Notes: generated from the sequence alone by a model not told the origin. DNA of 64,000 nt from Propionicimonas sp020161015 (GCF_964266745.1 NZ_CAXWGX010000029.1:169666-233665); one strand, 5' to 3'; shown: positions 41,617-51,783, counted from the first letter of the stretch. Numbers and translations are program-made.

Positions 41617-43139
41617 TGAGCGACGTTGTCGGCTACCGGAGGCGCCGAGGCGTCGAGGCCTTCATGCTCGCCTTCGCGATCCTCCTCGCGATCGGCGGCT
41701 ACCTGCTGATCCACCTGAACCGCGACGGCGAGCTGCCGCCCGAATGGCCCTGGGCCCTCGGCATCCTGGTGGCCCTCGGACTCGGGCTGCACGTGCTCGT
41801 CCGGTGGCGGCTGCCGTACGCCGACCCGCTGATCCTTCCGCTGGTGATGCTGCTCAACGGCCTCGGCCTGGCGATGATCCACCGGCTCGACCTGGGCACC
41901 ACGCCGGTGATGCACTCCGCGGAGCTCCAGCTGATGTGGACGGCGATCGCCACCGCAGCGTGTGCCCTGGTCCTGGTGTTCCTGCGCGACTACCGGATCC
42001 TCCAGCGCTACACCTACACGATGTTCCTCGGCGGCATGGTCCTGCTGATGCTGCCGCTGCTGCCGGTGATCGGGCAGGAGAAGAACGGCGCCAGGATCTG
42101 GATCCACCTCGGCACCTACAGCTTCCAGCCCGCAGAGCTGGCCAAGCTGGTGCTCTCGATCGCGTTCGCGTCCTACCTCGTCGAGAAGCGCGAGGTGCTG
42201 GCGCTTGCCGGCGGCCGGTTCCTCGGCATCGAACTCCCCCGCCCGCGCGACCTCGGGCCGATCCTGGTGATGTGGCTGGCCAGCCTGGCCGTGTTGGTGT
42301 TCCAGAAGGACCTCGGCACGTCCCTGCTGTTCTTCGGGCTGTTCGTGATGATGCTGTTCGTGGCCACGGAGAAGCCCAGCTGGGCGATCCTGGGCACGCT
42401 GCTGTTCGTCAGCGGCGCCTACCTCGGCTACCTGTTCTTCGGCCACGTGCAGGTGCGGGTCTCCTCGTGGCTGAACCCGTTCTCCGACTACGACCAGAAC
42501 TACCAGGTGATCAACGGCCAGTTCGGCATCGCCTGGGGCGGCGCGTTCGGCACCGGCTGGGGCCTGGGACGGCCGAACCTCACCCCGCTGGCCAAGACCG
42601 ACTTCATCGCCGCGGCCATCGGCGAGGAACTCGGCATCACCGGGCTGAGCGCGGTCATGCTCATCTACGGGCTGATCGTCGCCCGGGGCCTGCGCGCGTC
42701 CCTGGGCGCCCGGGAACCGTTCGGCAAGCTGCTGGCAGCGGGCCTGTCCTTCGTGTTCGCCATCCAGGTGTTCGCGATCCTCGGCGGCGTCACCCGCCTC
42801 CTGCCGCTCACCGGCCTCACCACCCCTTTCATGTCGCAGGGCGGGTCGTCGCTGGTGGCCAACTGGGTGATGATCGGCCTGCTGCTCGTGATCACCCACC
42901 AGGTGCGCAGCCCCGTCGTGGCCGCACCCGAGCCCGTCCAGTGGCTGGAGGCGGAGACCACCCAGATGATCCCGGTCGGCGCCGCGGCAGCGGACGGGGC
43001 GGGACCGCGCCCGCGACCCTCCGGTGACGTCGCGCTGCCGGCCACAGCCGTGAGCCCCGTCAGCCCGGCCGCGACACCGGTCTCGCCGGCCGACGACGAG
43101 TCCACCCAGCGGGTCGAGCGGGACGGGGGCACGGCATGA
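41616..43139 (+). CDS. rodA: SEDS glycosyltransferase RodA/FtsW type
   Basis: 507 residues with about ten membrane helices from residue 13. The SEDS core shows QKDLGTSLLFFGLFVMMLFV, NGQFGIAWGGAFGTGWGLG, DFIAAAIGEELG and TTPFMSQGGSSLVANW. SEDS proteins polymerise glycan with a class B PBP, here the one encoded next. The C-terminal 75 residues are a Pro/Ala-rich cytosolic tail. Coupled by overlap to both neighbours. Confidence 0.93.
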   Translation: MSDVVGYRRRRGVEAFMLAFAILLAIGGYLLIHLNRDGELPPEWPWALGILVALGLGLHVLVRWRLPYADPLILPLVMLLNGLGLAMIHRLDLGTTPVMHSAELQLMWTAIATAACALVLVFLRDYRILQRYTYTMFLGGMVLLMLPLLPVIGQEKNGARIWIHLGTYSFQPAELAKLVLSIAFASYLVEKREVLALAGGRFLGIELPRPRDLGPILVMWLASLAVLVFQKDLGTSLLFFGLFVMMLFVATEKPSWAILGTLLFVSGAYLGYLFFGHVQVRVSSWLNPFSDYDQNYQVINGQFGIAWGGAFGTGWGLGRPNLTPLAKTDFIAAAIGEELGITGLSAVMLIYGLIVARGLRASLGAREPFGKLLAAGLSFVFAIQVFAILGGVTRLLPLTGLTTPFMSQGGSSLVANWVMIGLLLVITHQVRSPVVAAPEPVQWLEAETTQMIPVGAAAADGAGPRPRPSGDVALPATAVSPVSPAATPVSPADDESTQRVERDGGTA

Positions 43140-44554
43140 ACCGTCCGATCCGGGGTGTCGCGGTGACCGCGATGGTCATGTTCACCGCGCTGCTGGTGAA
43201 CCTGAGCTACCTCTACGTCGGCCAGCAGGATTACCTCAACGAGCGCCCGGAGAACCGCCGCGTCGCCGACGCGCGCTTCGGGCAGGACCGCGGCCCGATC
43301 ATGGTCGGCAACACCGCCGTGGCCCAGTCCAAGCCCGTCAAGGACCGGTTCAAGTTCCAGCGCTCCTACGCCCAGGGCAAGCTGTACGCCCCGGTGACCG
43401 GCTTCTACTCCTACCTGTACCGGACGTCGGCGCTGGAGGCGTCCTACTCCGCGGAGCTGTCGGGCGTGGACGACTCGCAGTTCCTGACCCGGCTGATCAA
43501 CGGCCTGTCCGGCGCGACCCCGCGCGGCGCGACCGTCGAGACCACTCTGGACGCGAAGGCCCAGAAGGCGGCCTGGGACGCCCTCGACGGGCGCAAGGGC
43601 GCCGTCGTGGCGATCGACTACACCACCGGCGCCGTCAAGACGCTCGTCAGCTACCCCAGCTACGACCCCAACGACCTGGCCACCCACGACCTGGCCGCCT
43701 CCACAGAGGCGTGGAAACGGCTCAACGCCGACCCGGCCCGGCCGCTGGCCAACCGGGCCACCCGGGAGATCTACTCCCCGGGCTCGACCTTCAAGCTCGT
43801 GACCGCCGCCGCAGCCCTCGACTCCGGGATGAGCGCCGACACCGAGGTGGACGCCTCGCCGTTCAAGCTGCCCGGCTCGACCAAGGTGATCGCCGGCGGC
43901 TGCGGCGGGACCAAGATCACCCTCGCCCAGGCGCTGAAGGTCTCCTGCAACCCGGCCTTCGCCCGTCTCGGCGCGGAACTCGGTGCGGACGCCCTCCGCG
44001 AGCAGGCGGAGAAGTTCGGCTTCGGCACGAAGTTCCTCGACGACATCGGCTCGGCGGCCAGCGTGTTCCCCGAGGACATCGACGCCGCCCAGACCGCGAT
44101 GAGCGCCATCGGCGAGTACGAGACGGCCGCGACGCCGCTCCAGATGGCGATGGTCTCCGCCGCGATCGCCAACGGCGGCACCGTGATGGACCCCTACATC
44201 GTGAACCAGGTGCTCGACAGCGATCTGAAGGTGGTCAGCCGGACGCGCCCGTCCCAGCAGTCGGTGGCGCTGAGCGACCAGAACGCCCAGGAGCTCCAGT
44301 CGATGATGGTCGAGGTGGTGCAGAGCGGCACCGGCTTCCGGGCACAGATCCCCGGCGTGACCGTGGGCGGCAAGACCGGGACGGCCCGCACCAGCCCCGA
44401 CCGCAACCCCTACGCGTGGTTCACCGCCTGGGCGGACGACCCGTCCGTCGCGGTGTGCGTGTTCATCGAGGACGCAGAGATCCCGTCCACGGAGATCGCC
44501 GGCGGACGCCTGGCAGCCCCCATCGCCAAGGCAGTGATCGAGGCGCTGCGATGA
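43136..44554 (+). CDS. pbpA: Class B penicillin-binding protein
   Basis: 472 residues. A signal-anchor (about 10-30), a PBP dimerisation domain, and a transpeptidase domain with SPGSTFKLV (SxxK), SCN in KVSCNPAF and KTG in VGGKTGTA. It cross-links peptidoglycan and pairs with RodA. The ATG overlaps rodA by 4 bp. Confidence 0.94.
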   Translation: MNRPIRGVAVTAMVMFTALLVNLSYLYVGQQDYLNERPENRRVADARFGQDRGPIMVGNTAVAQSKPVKDRFKFQRSYAQGKLYAPVTGFYSYLYRTSALEASYSAELSGVDDSQFLTRLINGLSGATPRGATVETTLDAKAQKAAWDALDGRKGAVVAIDYTTGAVKTLVSYPSYDPNDLATHDLAASTEAWKRLNADPARPLANRATREIYSPGSTFKLVTAAAALDSGMSADTEVDASPFKLPGSTKVIAGGCGGTKITLAQALKVSCNPAFARLGAELGADALREQAEKFGFGTKFLDDIGSAASVFPEDIDAAQTAMSAIGEYETAATPLQMAMVSAAIANGGTVMDPYIVNQVLDSDLKVVSRTRPSQQSVALSDQNAQELQSMMVEVVQSGTGFRAQIPGVTVGGKTGTARTSPDRNPYAWFTAWADDPSVAVCVFIEDAEIPSTEIAGGRLAAPIAKAVIEALR

Positions 44555-44648
44555 CGCGCTTCACACGGTTCGGGCAGCTTCGGCCACAATGGGCACGTTG
44601 CGCTGCCGCCACAGGGCTCCGGGAACCCCGGTGGAAAGGAAACTGCGG

Positions 44649-46379
44649 ATGACCGACGAACCGAGGCTCCTCGGAGGTCGCTACCAGCTGGGCTCCGTGC
44701 TCGGCCGTGGTGGCATGGCCGAGGTGCGGCGGGCCCGCGACCTGCGCCTGGGGCGCGAGGTGGCGGTGAAGCAGCTGCGCATCGATCTCGCGTCCGACCC
44801 GACCTTCCAGGCCCGTTTCCGTCGCGAGGCGCAGGCCGCCGCCGGCCTGAACCACCCCAACATCGTCGCCGTGTACGACACCGGCGAGGAGGCCGACCCC
44901 CAATCCGGGGTCCAGGTGCCCTACATCGTCATGGAGCTCGTCGAGGGCCACACGCTCCGCGAGATCCTGCGCACCGGCCGCCAGATCGTGCCCGGCAAGG
45001 CGCTGGAGTTCACCCAGGGCGTGCTCGAGGCGCTGAGCTACAGCCACAAGGCCGGCATCGTGCACCGCGACATCAAGCCCGCCAACGTGATGCTCACGCC
45101 GTCCGGCCAGGTGAAGGTGATGGACTTCGGCATCGCCCGCGCGGTGGCCGACACCTCAGCCACGATGACCCAGACCGCCGCCGTCATCGGCACAGCGCAG
45201 TACCTCTCCCCTGAGCAGGCGCGCGGCGAGACCGTCGACTCGCGCAGCGACATCTACTCCGCCGGCTGCCTGCTCTACGAGCTGCTCGTCGGTCGCCCGC
45301 CGTTCCAGGGCGACTCGCCGGTGAGCGTGGCCTACCAGCACGTGCGCGAGGCGCCGGTGCCGCCGAGCCACCTCGATCCCGAGATCACCCCGGCGATGGA
45401 CGCGATCACGCTGAAGGCCCTCGCCAAGGATCCCGCCGACCGGTACCAGACCGCCGCGGCCATGCGCGCCGACATCGGCCGCCTCCTCGCCGGCCAGGAC
45501 GTGGTCGCCCGGCCGCCGGTCGTGGCCGCCGTCCCCGCGCCGGCGAGCGCGGCAGAGGCGACCACCGTCCTGGAGCCGTCCGACCACACGGCCACCCGTG
45601 CGCTCGACCCGGCCCCCCGCCGCCGCTGGGGCCTGGCGGCGTTCCTGGTCGCCCTGGTCCTGGTGGCCGCCGGGGTGGGCATCTACTTCATGCTCAACGC
45701 CAACAAGGTCGAGACCGTGTCGGTCCCCCGGGTCGTCGACCGGCTCCAGGCCGAGGCGGAGCAGACGCTGATCGCCGCCAAGCTCCAGCCCCGCGTGGTG
45801 CAGGTGAACGGGCCCGACGACACATCCAAGGGCCGCGTCACCGAGCAGAACGTCGCGCCGGACAGCTCCGTGCCGGTCGGTACGGAGGTGGAGATCACCG
45901 TCAACGTGGGCCCGTCCAAGGCGGCCATCCCGGCGCTGGTCGGCATGGACAAGGACGAGGCGCTGACGGAACTCGCCGACAACGGCTTCAAGGACGTCAC
46001 CGCCGTGCCCGCGGACACCGAGCCTGCCACGGCGAAGGCCGACGAGGTGCTCAGCGTCGAACCGGCGCCGGGATCCATGGTCACGCTCGACACTCGTGTG
46101 ACGGTGTACTACGCGACGGGCATGAGCAAGATGCCGCTGGTCACCAACGGGCTCACCGAGGACGAGGCGGTCGCCGTGCTGAAGGACGCCGGCTTCACCA
46201 AGATCCGGATCAGCACGAGGGAGGATGCCGGCAAGCCCGGCATGGTGCTGGAGCAGAAGCCGACGGCCCTGACCATGCAGAAGCGGACGGTCACGGTGGA
46301 ACTCGTGGTGTCGATCGAGCTGCCGCCGACGACGCCGCCCACCGACGACCCGACCTCGACGGCCACCGCCACCCCGTGA
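44649..46379 (+). CDS. pknB: Ser/Thr protein kinase PknB with PASTA domains
   Basis: 576 residues. The kinase domain (about 8-270) has a GRGGMAEV loop, Lys in EVAVKQLR, VHRDIKPANV and DFGIARAV. A membrane helix lies near 342-363, followed by three PASTA repeats outside that sense muropeptides or lipid II, then a Thr/Pro tail. Only one kinase is encoded here; the pknA gene usual in mycobacterial clusters is absent. A 94-bp gap with GGAAAGGAAA before the ATG separates it from pbpA. Confidence 0.95.
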   Translation: MTDEPRLLGGRYQLGSVLGRGGMAEVRRARDLRLGREVAVKQLRIDLASDPTFQARFRREAQAAAGLNHPNIVAVYDTGEEADPQSGVQVPYIVMELVEGHTLREILRTGRQIVPGKALEFTQGVLEALSYSHKAGIVHRDIKPANVMLTPSGQVKVMDFGIARAVADTSATMTQTAAVIGTAQYLSPEQARGETVDSRSDIYSAGCLLYELLVGRPPFQGDSPVSVAYQHVREAPVPPSHLDPEITPAMDAITLKALAKDPADRYQTAAAMRADIGRLLAGQDVVARPPVVAAVPAPASAAEATTVLEPSDHTATRALDPAPRRRWGLAAFLVALVLVAAGVGIYFMLNANKVETVSVPRVVDRLQAEAEQTLIAAKLQPRVVQVNGPDDTSKGRVTEQNVAPDSSVPVGTEVEITVNVGPSKAAIPALVGMDKDEALTELADNGFKDVTAVPADTEPATAKADEVLSVEPAPGSMVTLDTRVTVYYATGMSKMPLVTNGLTEDEAVAVLKDAGFTKIRISTREDAGKPGMVLEQKPTALTMQKRTVTVELVVSIELPPTTPPTDDPTSTATATP

Positions 46380-46397
46380 CGGGGCGACGGCGCGGCC

Positions 46398-47030
46398 TCA
46401 GCGGGCGGCCATCAGAGGGCTGAGGCCCTCCGCGCGACGGGGGGCGTCGGCGTCCCCGCAGGCGACCAGCCAGTTCGCCAGCATCTGGTAGCCGCCCTCG
46501 GTGAGCACCGACTCGGGGTGGAACTGCACGCTCTCGATCGGGAGTTCGCGGTGCCGCACGGCCATGATCACGCCGGAGTCCGTGGTGGCGCTGACCTCCA
46601 GCACGTCCGGCACGGTGGCCGGATCGAGGGCCAGGGAGTGGTAGCGCGTGGCCGTGAACGGGTTGGGCAGGCCCGCGAAGACGCCGCGTCCGTCGTGGTG
46701 CACCAGCGAGGTCTTCCCGTGCAGGAGCTCCGGCGCCCGGTTCACCACGCCGCCGAAGGCGACCGACATCGACTGCAGGCCCAGGCAGACGCCGAAGATG
46801 GGCGTCCGGCCGCCGATCGTTCGCACCACGTCGATGCACACCCCGGCCTCCTCGGGCGTCCCCGGGCCGGGGGAGAGCAGGATCCCGTCGAACGCCTCGT
46901 TCCAGCCGGGCTCGGCGAACCGCGGGTCGTCGTTGCGCCACACCTCGACCTCCGCCCCGATCTGGCCGAGGTACTGCACGAGGTTGTAGACGAACGAGTC
47001 GTAGTTGTCGACCACCAGGATCCGCGCCAT
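46398..47030 (-). CDS. Glutamine amidotransferase PabA/TrpG
   Basis: 210 residues, class I glutamine amidotransferase. VVDNYDSFVYNLVQYLG, PGPGTPEEAG, nucleophile Cys in GVCLGLQ, and the His/Glu pair in FHPES. It supplies ammonia to anthranilate or aminodeoxychorismate synthase; which one is not shown by the sequence. It faces pknB, and in Mycobacterium the equivalent gene also lies between pknB and crgA. Confidence 0.9.
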   Translation of the reverse strand: MARILVVDNYDSFVYNLVQYLGQIGAEVEVWRNDDPRFAEPGWNEAFDGILLSPGPGTPEEAGVCIDVVRTIGGRTPIFGVCLGLQSMSVAFGGVVNRAPELLHGKTSLVHHDGRGVFAGLPNPFTATRYHSLALDPATVPDVLEVSATTDSGVIMAVRHRELPIESVQFHPESVLTEGGYQMLANWLVACGDADAPRRAEGLSPLMAAR

Positions 47031-47159
47031 GCGTCCATTCTCCCCCACCGCCGGGACGGGGCTCTCCCCCGTCGCCGGACGGCGGGCACGACGGGCCGAC
47101 GGGAGCCCGCGGCATTGTCGGTTATCCTTGTGCGGTCACGAGGTGAGTCAGGAGTTACC

Positions 47160-47459
47160 GTGCCCGAGTCGAAGGTTCGCAAGGCCGCTGCCGAGAAGAA
47201 GAAGGCAGCCGACCGGACGCAGCTCGCGCAGCAGCGCAGCGATCGCGACCGCACCGTCGCCGCGCCCGGCAGCCGCCAGTGGGTTCCGCCGACGTTCATC
47301 ACCGTCGGCCTGCTCGGCGTCCTGTGGCTGGTCGTGTACTACATCACCGCATCGGTGGGCATCACCGTGCCGCTGCTGACCGACCTCGGCGCGTGGAACG
47401 TGCTGATCGGCATGGGCCTGATGGCCGGCGCGTTCGCGCTGGCCACGCTCTGGAAGTAG
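47160..47459 (+). CDS. crgA: Cell-division protein CrgA
   Basis: 99 residues: a basic Lys-rich N-terminus and two membrane helices (about 43-62 and 76-97), with the WVPPTF entry typical of CrgA. It links FtsZ-ring and peptidoglycan proteins in Actinobacteria. The GTG follows AGGAG. The neighbourhood supports the name. Confidence 0.9.
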   Translation: MPESKVRKAAAEKKKAADRTQLAQQRSDRDRTVAAPGSRQWVPPTFITVGLLGVLWLVVYYITASVGITVPLLTDLGAWNVLIGMGLMAGAFALATLWK

Positions 47460-47472
47460 CCGGCCCGCCCCG

Positions 47473-48984
47473 TCAGCCCTGGGGCTTCAGCAGCGGGAAG
47501 AGGATCGTCTCCCGGATGCCGTGACCGGTGAGCAGCATCATCAGCCGGTCCATGCCCAGGCCCATGCCGCCCATCGGGGGCGCGCCGAACTCGAGGGCTG
47601 CGAGGAAGTCCTCGTCCAGCTGCATGGCCTCCAGGTCGCCGGCCGCGGCCTTGAGCGACTGGGCCACCAGCCGCTCGCGCTGGATCACCGGGTCGATCAG
47701 CTCCGAGAAGCCCGTGCCGCGCTCGACGCCGCCGATGATCAGGTCCCACGCCTCGATGAGGTTGGGCTCGCTGCGGTGCTGGCGGGCGAGCGGCTGGGCG
47801 ATCGGCGGGTAGTCGCAGACGAAGGTCGGCTGGAGAAGCCCGGGCTCGACGAGCTCGCCGAACAGCTCCATGACCAGCTTCTGCGCGGGCCAGGCCGGGT
47901 CGTGCTCGACGCCGTGCGCCTCGGCGAGCCTGCGCAGCACCGACGCGTCGGTGTCGGGCGTGATCTCCTCACCGACGGTCGCGGACAGCGTCGGGTAGAC
48001 CGGCTTCCACTCCCACTCCCCGTCGAGGTCGATCTGCCCCGCCGGGGTGTCGATCACCCGGGTGCCGAGGGCGGCGTCCGCGGCGTTCTGGACGAGGCGT
48101 CGGGTCATCTCGGCGATGCTGAACTGGTCGCCCCAGGCCTGGTAGGCCTCGAGCATGGTGAACTCCGCCGAGTGCGAGGAGTCGATACCCTCGTTGCGGA
48201 AGATGCGCCCGATCTCGTACACGCGGTCGGCGCCGCCGACCATCGCCCGCTTCAGGAACAGCTCGAGCGCGATACGCATCGTCATGTCGATGTCGAAGGC
48301 GTTCAGGTGGGTGCGGAACGGACGGGCCGCCGCGCCGCCGTGCACCAGCTGCAGCACCGGTGTCTCGATCTCGAGGTAGCCGTCGCCGTGCAGGGTCTCG
48401 CGGATGCTGCGTGTGACGGCCGCGCGGGCGCGCACCATGTCCCTGGCCTCCGGGCGCGCGACCAGATCGGCGTAGCGCTGCCGCACCCGGGTCTCCTCAC
48501 CCAGCTCCTTGTGCAGGGTGGGCAGGGGACGCAGCGCCTTGCTGGCCAGGACCCAGGACGTCGCGAGCACGGACAGCTCGCCCCGGCGGGAAGAGATCAC
48601 CCGGCCGGTCACAGAGACGAAGTCGCCGAGGTCGACATCGGACTTCCACGCCTCCAGCGACGCCTCTCCGACCTCGGCCAGCGACAGCATCACCTGGAGG
48701 CGGACGCCGGAGTCGGCTTGGGTGAACCCGTCCTGGACCGTGGCGAAGCACAGCTTGCCGGTGTTGCGGACGAAGACCACCCGTCCGCTCACGCTGACGA
48801 CGTCCGTGGTCTCCTCGCCCGCCTCCAGGTGCCCCCAGCCGGCGTGCACCTGGGCGGCGCTGTGGGTGCGCGGGACGGTGATCGGGTACGGCGCGACGCC
48901 GTCGGCCAGCAGCCGCGCCCGCTTGTCGTGGCGCACCTGCTCCTGCTCGGACAACGACGAGGGGACAGCATTCGGCTCGATCAC
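47473..48984 (-). CDS. lysS: Lysyl-tRNA synthetase, class II
   Basis: About 503 residues. The N-terminal OB-fold anticodon domain (about 60-170) is followed by the class II catalytic core with motif 2 (RIFRNEGIDSSHSAEFTMLE) and motif 3 (GMGLGMDRLMMLLTG). It attaches lysine to tRNA-Lys. The GTG at 48984 gives the usual N-terminus (EPNAVPSS, EQEQVRHDKRARLL); a longer frame upstream lacks conserved features. Convergent with crgA. Confidence 0.92.
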   Translation of the reverse strand: MIEPNAVPSSLSEQEQVRHDKRARLLADGVAPYPITVPRTHSAAQVHAGWGHLEAGEETTDVVSVSGRVVFVRNTGKLCFATVQDGFTQADSGVRLQVMLSLAEVGEASLEAWKSDVDLGDFVSVTGRVISSRRGELSVLATSWVLASKALRPLPTLHKELGEETRVRQRYADLVARPEARDMVRARAAVTRSIRETLHGDGYLEIETPVLQLVHGGAAARPFRTHLNAFDIDMTMRIALELFLKRAMVGGADRVYEIGRIFRNEGIDSSHSAEFTMLEAYQAWGDQFSIAEMTRRLVQNAADAALGTRVIDTPAGQIDLDGEWEWKPVYPTLSATVGEEITPDTDASVLRRLAEAHGVEHDPAWPAQKLVMELFGELVEPGLLQPTFVCDYPPIAQPLARQHRSEPNLIEAWDLIIGGVERGTGFSELIDPVIQRERLVAQSLKAAAGDLEAMQLDEDFLAALEFGAPPMGGMGLGMDRLMMLLTGHGIRETILFPLLKPQG

Positions 48985-49042
48985 GCGGATTAGGGTACCG
49001 ACTCCTGCACCGGCCTCCCCCACCGTCCCCGTCCGCGCGGGA

Positions 49043-50995
49043 CTACACCGGGAGGTGGCGTGCCCACCAGGCGAGGATGTGCTCGAAGCGCGCCCGCCGG
49101 TGGTGCGGGGTGCCCGAGCGCGACAACTCGTGGTTCTCGCCGGGGAACACCAGCAGCTCGGTCTCGACCCCCCGCAGCTTCAGCTCCGCGTAGTAGCGCT
49201 CCGCCTGCCCGATCGGGCAGCGCAGGTCCTGCTCGGAGTGGATCACCAGCGTCGGCGTCCGCACCTGGCCGACCAGGGCCAGCGGCGACTGCGCCACCAT
49301 CGCCGCGGCGTCGCCGTGGCAGGCCGCGGGGAAGAACCAGCCGATGTCGGACGAGCCGGGGAACGAGGACGGGTCGAGGTAGCCCCGCTCCACGATCGCC
49401 GCGGCGAAGCGGTGCTCGTGCGCGATCAGCCAGGCACTCATGTACCCGCCGTAGGAGCCGCCCATCACGCCCACCCGCGCCGGGTCGAGCCCGGGGACCG
49501 TGGCCAGCGCGTGCTCGAGGAAGGCCAGCACGTCCACCATGTCGCGGTCGCCGAAGGCCTTCTCGATCGCCTTGGCGTGGGCCTGCCCGTAGCCGGCGGA
49601 GCCGCGCGGGTTGCACATCACCACGGCGTAGCCGGCACCGGCGTACACCTGCGCCTCGTCGAAGAAGGACGGGCCGTAGGCGGCGAACGGGCCGCCGTGG
49701 ATCATCAGCAGCACCGGGTGGGGGCCGTCGCCCTCGGGGCGGAAGACCCACCCGTGCACGGGGTAGCCGTCCGGGGAGGTCGCCTCGAGCTCGACGGGCG
49801 GCACCGGGGCGGACGCGGCGCGCAGGGCCGCGGCGAAGTCGGTGAAGGCGGGCTCGGGGGCGTCCAGCAGGACGACTTCACCGGGGCTGTCGGGGCGGGC
49901 CATGACCGCCACCCGCGCGCCGCCGCCGCTGCCGGCAGCGATCGCGGAGCCGGGCAGTCGCCAGCGCCGGACCTCTCCGCTGGCGTCCACCCGGATCACC
50001 TGCCCGGAGCCGCGCACCAGGTCGATCGCGAGGACGCCGTCGCCGTCGGCGACCAGGTCTGCGGCGTACACGGTCTCGACGTCGGTGAGGCGCCGGGCCT
50101 CGCCGCCCGAGCGCGGGACGGCGAACACCCCGGGGTTGTCACCGAAGAACTCCCGGCCGCTGCCGGTGTGGCCGCCGATGTAGAACACGTGGTCGCCCGC
50201 GACCACGACCGGGCCCGTCGCGCTGTCGCCGAGGCCGGAGTCGGTGAGGCGCACCGCCTCCCCGCCGTCGAGCGCGAAGCGGTACACGTCCTGGCGCAGG
50301 TCGGCGTCGCGACCGTCGTGGCGGGCGGCGACGACGAGGACGGCGTCCCCGTCCCACACCGGCGACTGGTGGTCGGCGTCGCCGTCCGACAGCTGCCGGG
50401 CGACCGGGACGGCGGAGAACGGCTCGCGGCCGGCGGCGGCGCGGCCGACCGGGCGGACCGCCGGCTCGGCGTGCGGGTCGGGCACGTCGAGCACGAACAG
50501 GTGCGCACGCTGGTCGGAGAGGTAGCCGGTGCCGTTGTGCTTGTACTGGAGCAGCGTGATCCGGCGCGGGTCCTCCGCGGTGGCCGCGACCCCGTCCACC
50601 GTGCCGTAGCGACCAGGCTCGGGCACCTTGGCGGTGAACGCGAGCCGGGTGCCGTCCGGGCTGAAGGCGAAGTCGCGGACGCCGAGCTTCGCGTCGGTGA
50701 CGACCATCGGCTCACCGCCGCCGGCCGCGACGACGGCCAGCTGGGCCGGCTCGCCCTGCGCGGCGCGGAGGAAGCCGAGCAGGCGTCCGTCCGGGGAGAA
50801 CTTCGGGTTCGTGTCCCGGAAGCCCCGGGTGATCCGCAGCGGCGCACCGCCGGCGAGGGGCACCCGCCAGAGCTGGCCGACGTAGGCGTCCGCGTCGAAG
50901 TCCGGCCGGGTGACCGAGACGACCGCGTGGCTCCCGTCGGGATGGACGGCGGGTGCGGAGACAATGGTGAGCAGGGGGAGGTGTTCGGCTCGCAC
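49043..50995 (-). CDS. S9-family prolyl oligopeptidase-like peptidase
   Basis: 650 residues. An N-terminal beta-propeller (about 1-400) precedes a C-terminal alpha/beta-hydrolase with Ser in GGSYGGYM, a downstream Asp in HSEQDLRCP and His in GENHELSR, as in acylaminoacyl-peptidases. The GTG start is chosen because the upstream part of the open frame has shadow composition. Cytoplasmic, since no signal peptide is seen. Divergent from the tetR operon. Confidence 0.88.
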   Translation of the reverse strand: MRAEHLPLLTIVSAPAVHPDGSHAVVSVTRPDFDADAYVGQLWRVPLAGGAPLRITRGFRDTNPKFSPDGRLLGFLRAAQGEPAQLAVVAAGGGEPMVVTDAKLGVRDFAFSPDGTRLAFTAKVPEPGRYGTVDGVAATAEDPRRITLLQYKHNGTGYLSDQRAHLFVLDVPDPHAEPAVRPVGRAAAGREPFSAVPVARQLSDGDADHQSPVWDGDAVLVVAARHDGRDADLRQDVYRFALDGGEAVRLTDSGLGDSATGPVVVAGDHVFYIGGHTGSGREFFGDNPGVFAVPRSGGEARRLTDVETVYAADLVADGDGVLAIDLVRGSGQVIRVDASGEVRRWRLPGSAIAAGSGGGARVAVMARPDSPGEVVLLDAPEPAFTDFAAALRAASAPVPPVELEATSPDGYPVHGWVFRPEGDGPHPVLLMIHGGPFAAYGPSFFDEAQVYAGAGYAVVMCNPRGSAGYGQAHAKAIEKAFGDRDMVDVLAFLEHALATVPGLDPARVGVMGGSYGGYMSAWLIAHEHRFAAAIVERGYLDPSSFPGSSDIGWFFPAACHGDAAAMVAQSPLALVGQVRTPTLVIHSEQDLRCPIGQAERYYAELKLRGVETELLVFPGENHELSRSGTPHHRRARFEHILAWWARHLPV

Positions 50996-51147
50996 GGACG
51001 GCAGCCTAAACCCTTTGCGGCAGCGGTCCTCCCCCTGCAACCTGTGAATCGTCACAGCATGAATTCCTGGCGGCCCGGGACCCCGATCGAGCCGGTGGCC
51101 GGCAGCCGGGGGCCGCAGAATTGCGTGCCCCATCACCGGCGCCTTGA

Positions 51148-51165
51148 TGAGTGAGCACTCACTCA
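51148..51165. promoter_or_regulatory. Perfect palindromic operator TGAGTGAG-CA-CTCACTCA
   Basis: 8-bp arms with a 2-bp centre, typical of TetR-family operators. It sits 15 bp before the TetR ATG and overlaps the probable promoter; TAGACT at 51168-51173 lies 7 bp from the start, as in leaderless mRNAs. TetR should repress itself and the two exporter genes from here. Confidence 0.75.
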
Positions 51166-51180
51166 CTTAGACTCCCTGCC

Positions 51181-51783
51181 ATGAGGAGAGCTGCCCCGAT
51201 GACCCCGGAGGAACGCCGGCGCGACATCATCGAGGCCACCCTGCCGCTGCTGCTGGAGCAGGGGCCGGAGCTCAGCACCCGCGAGATCGCGCAGGCCGCC
51301 GGCGTCGCGGAGGGCACGATCTTCCGCGCGTTCGAGACCAAGAGCGACCTCATCCACGCCACCATCCACGCCGCCCTGCGTCCCGACGCGGCGATCGCGC
51401 GGCTCGCCGGCCTGCCGGCCACCCAGTCGCTCACCGAGCGCGTGGCCGCCGTCCTCGAGGTCCTCGGCGACGAACTGCACCGCACCCGCTCGCTGTTCGC
51501 CCACTTCGCCCGGGGCCAGGACGGCCCGCCGGTGCCGCCGGCCGGAGACCACCACCGCCGTCCCTGGCCGAACCGCGGGGACAACAAGTCGCTGATGATG
51601 AGCGCCGTCAGCGACGCCCTCGAGCCGTACGCCGACGTGCTCGCCGTACCTGTCCCGGTCGCCGCCCGCGTGCTCGCCGCGGTGTCCTTCGCCGGGCTCG
51701 CCATCACCGACGGGGAAACCCCCAGCCCTCCGGGAGAACTCGCCGACGTCGTCCTGCACGGCATCGCCAAAGGAGATTCATGA
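51181..51783 (+). CDS. TetR-family repressor of the exporter operon
   Basis: 200 residues. N-terminal helix-turn-helix (RRDIIEATLPLLLEQGPELS, TREIAQAAGVAEGTIFRAF) and a helical ligand domain. The ATG at 51181 is preferred to a GTG at 51151 that would lie inside the palindromic operator. It overlaps the first exporter gene by 4 bp, so the ligand of the repressor is probably exported by these pumps. Confidence 0.88.
   Translation: MRRAAPMTPEERRRDIIEATLPLLLEQGPELSTREIAQAAGVAEGTIFRAFETKSDLIHATIHAALRPDAAIARLAGLPATQSLTERVAAVLEVLGDELHRTRSLFAHFARGQDGPPVPPAGDHHRRPWPNRGDNKSLMMSAVSDALEPYADVLAVPVPVAARVLAAVSFAGLAITDGETPSPPGELADVVLHGIAKGDS

Noticed and set aside
48509..51154. A long plus-strand open frame of 881 codons
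   Set aside because: It runs opposite lysS and the S9 peptidase and has the low-complexity composition of a high-GC shadow frame.
51151..51180. GTG at 51151 as the start of the TetR gene
   Set aside because: It lies within the palindromic operator and adds ten residues absent from the family; the ATG at 51181 fits a leaderless start.
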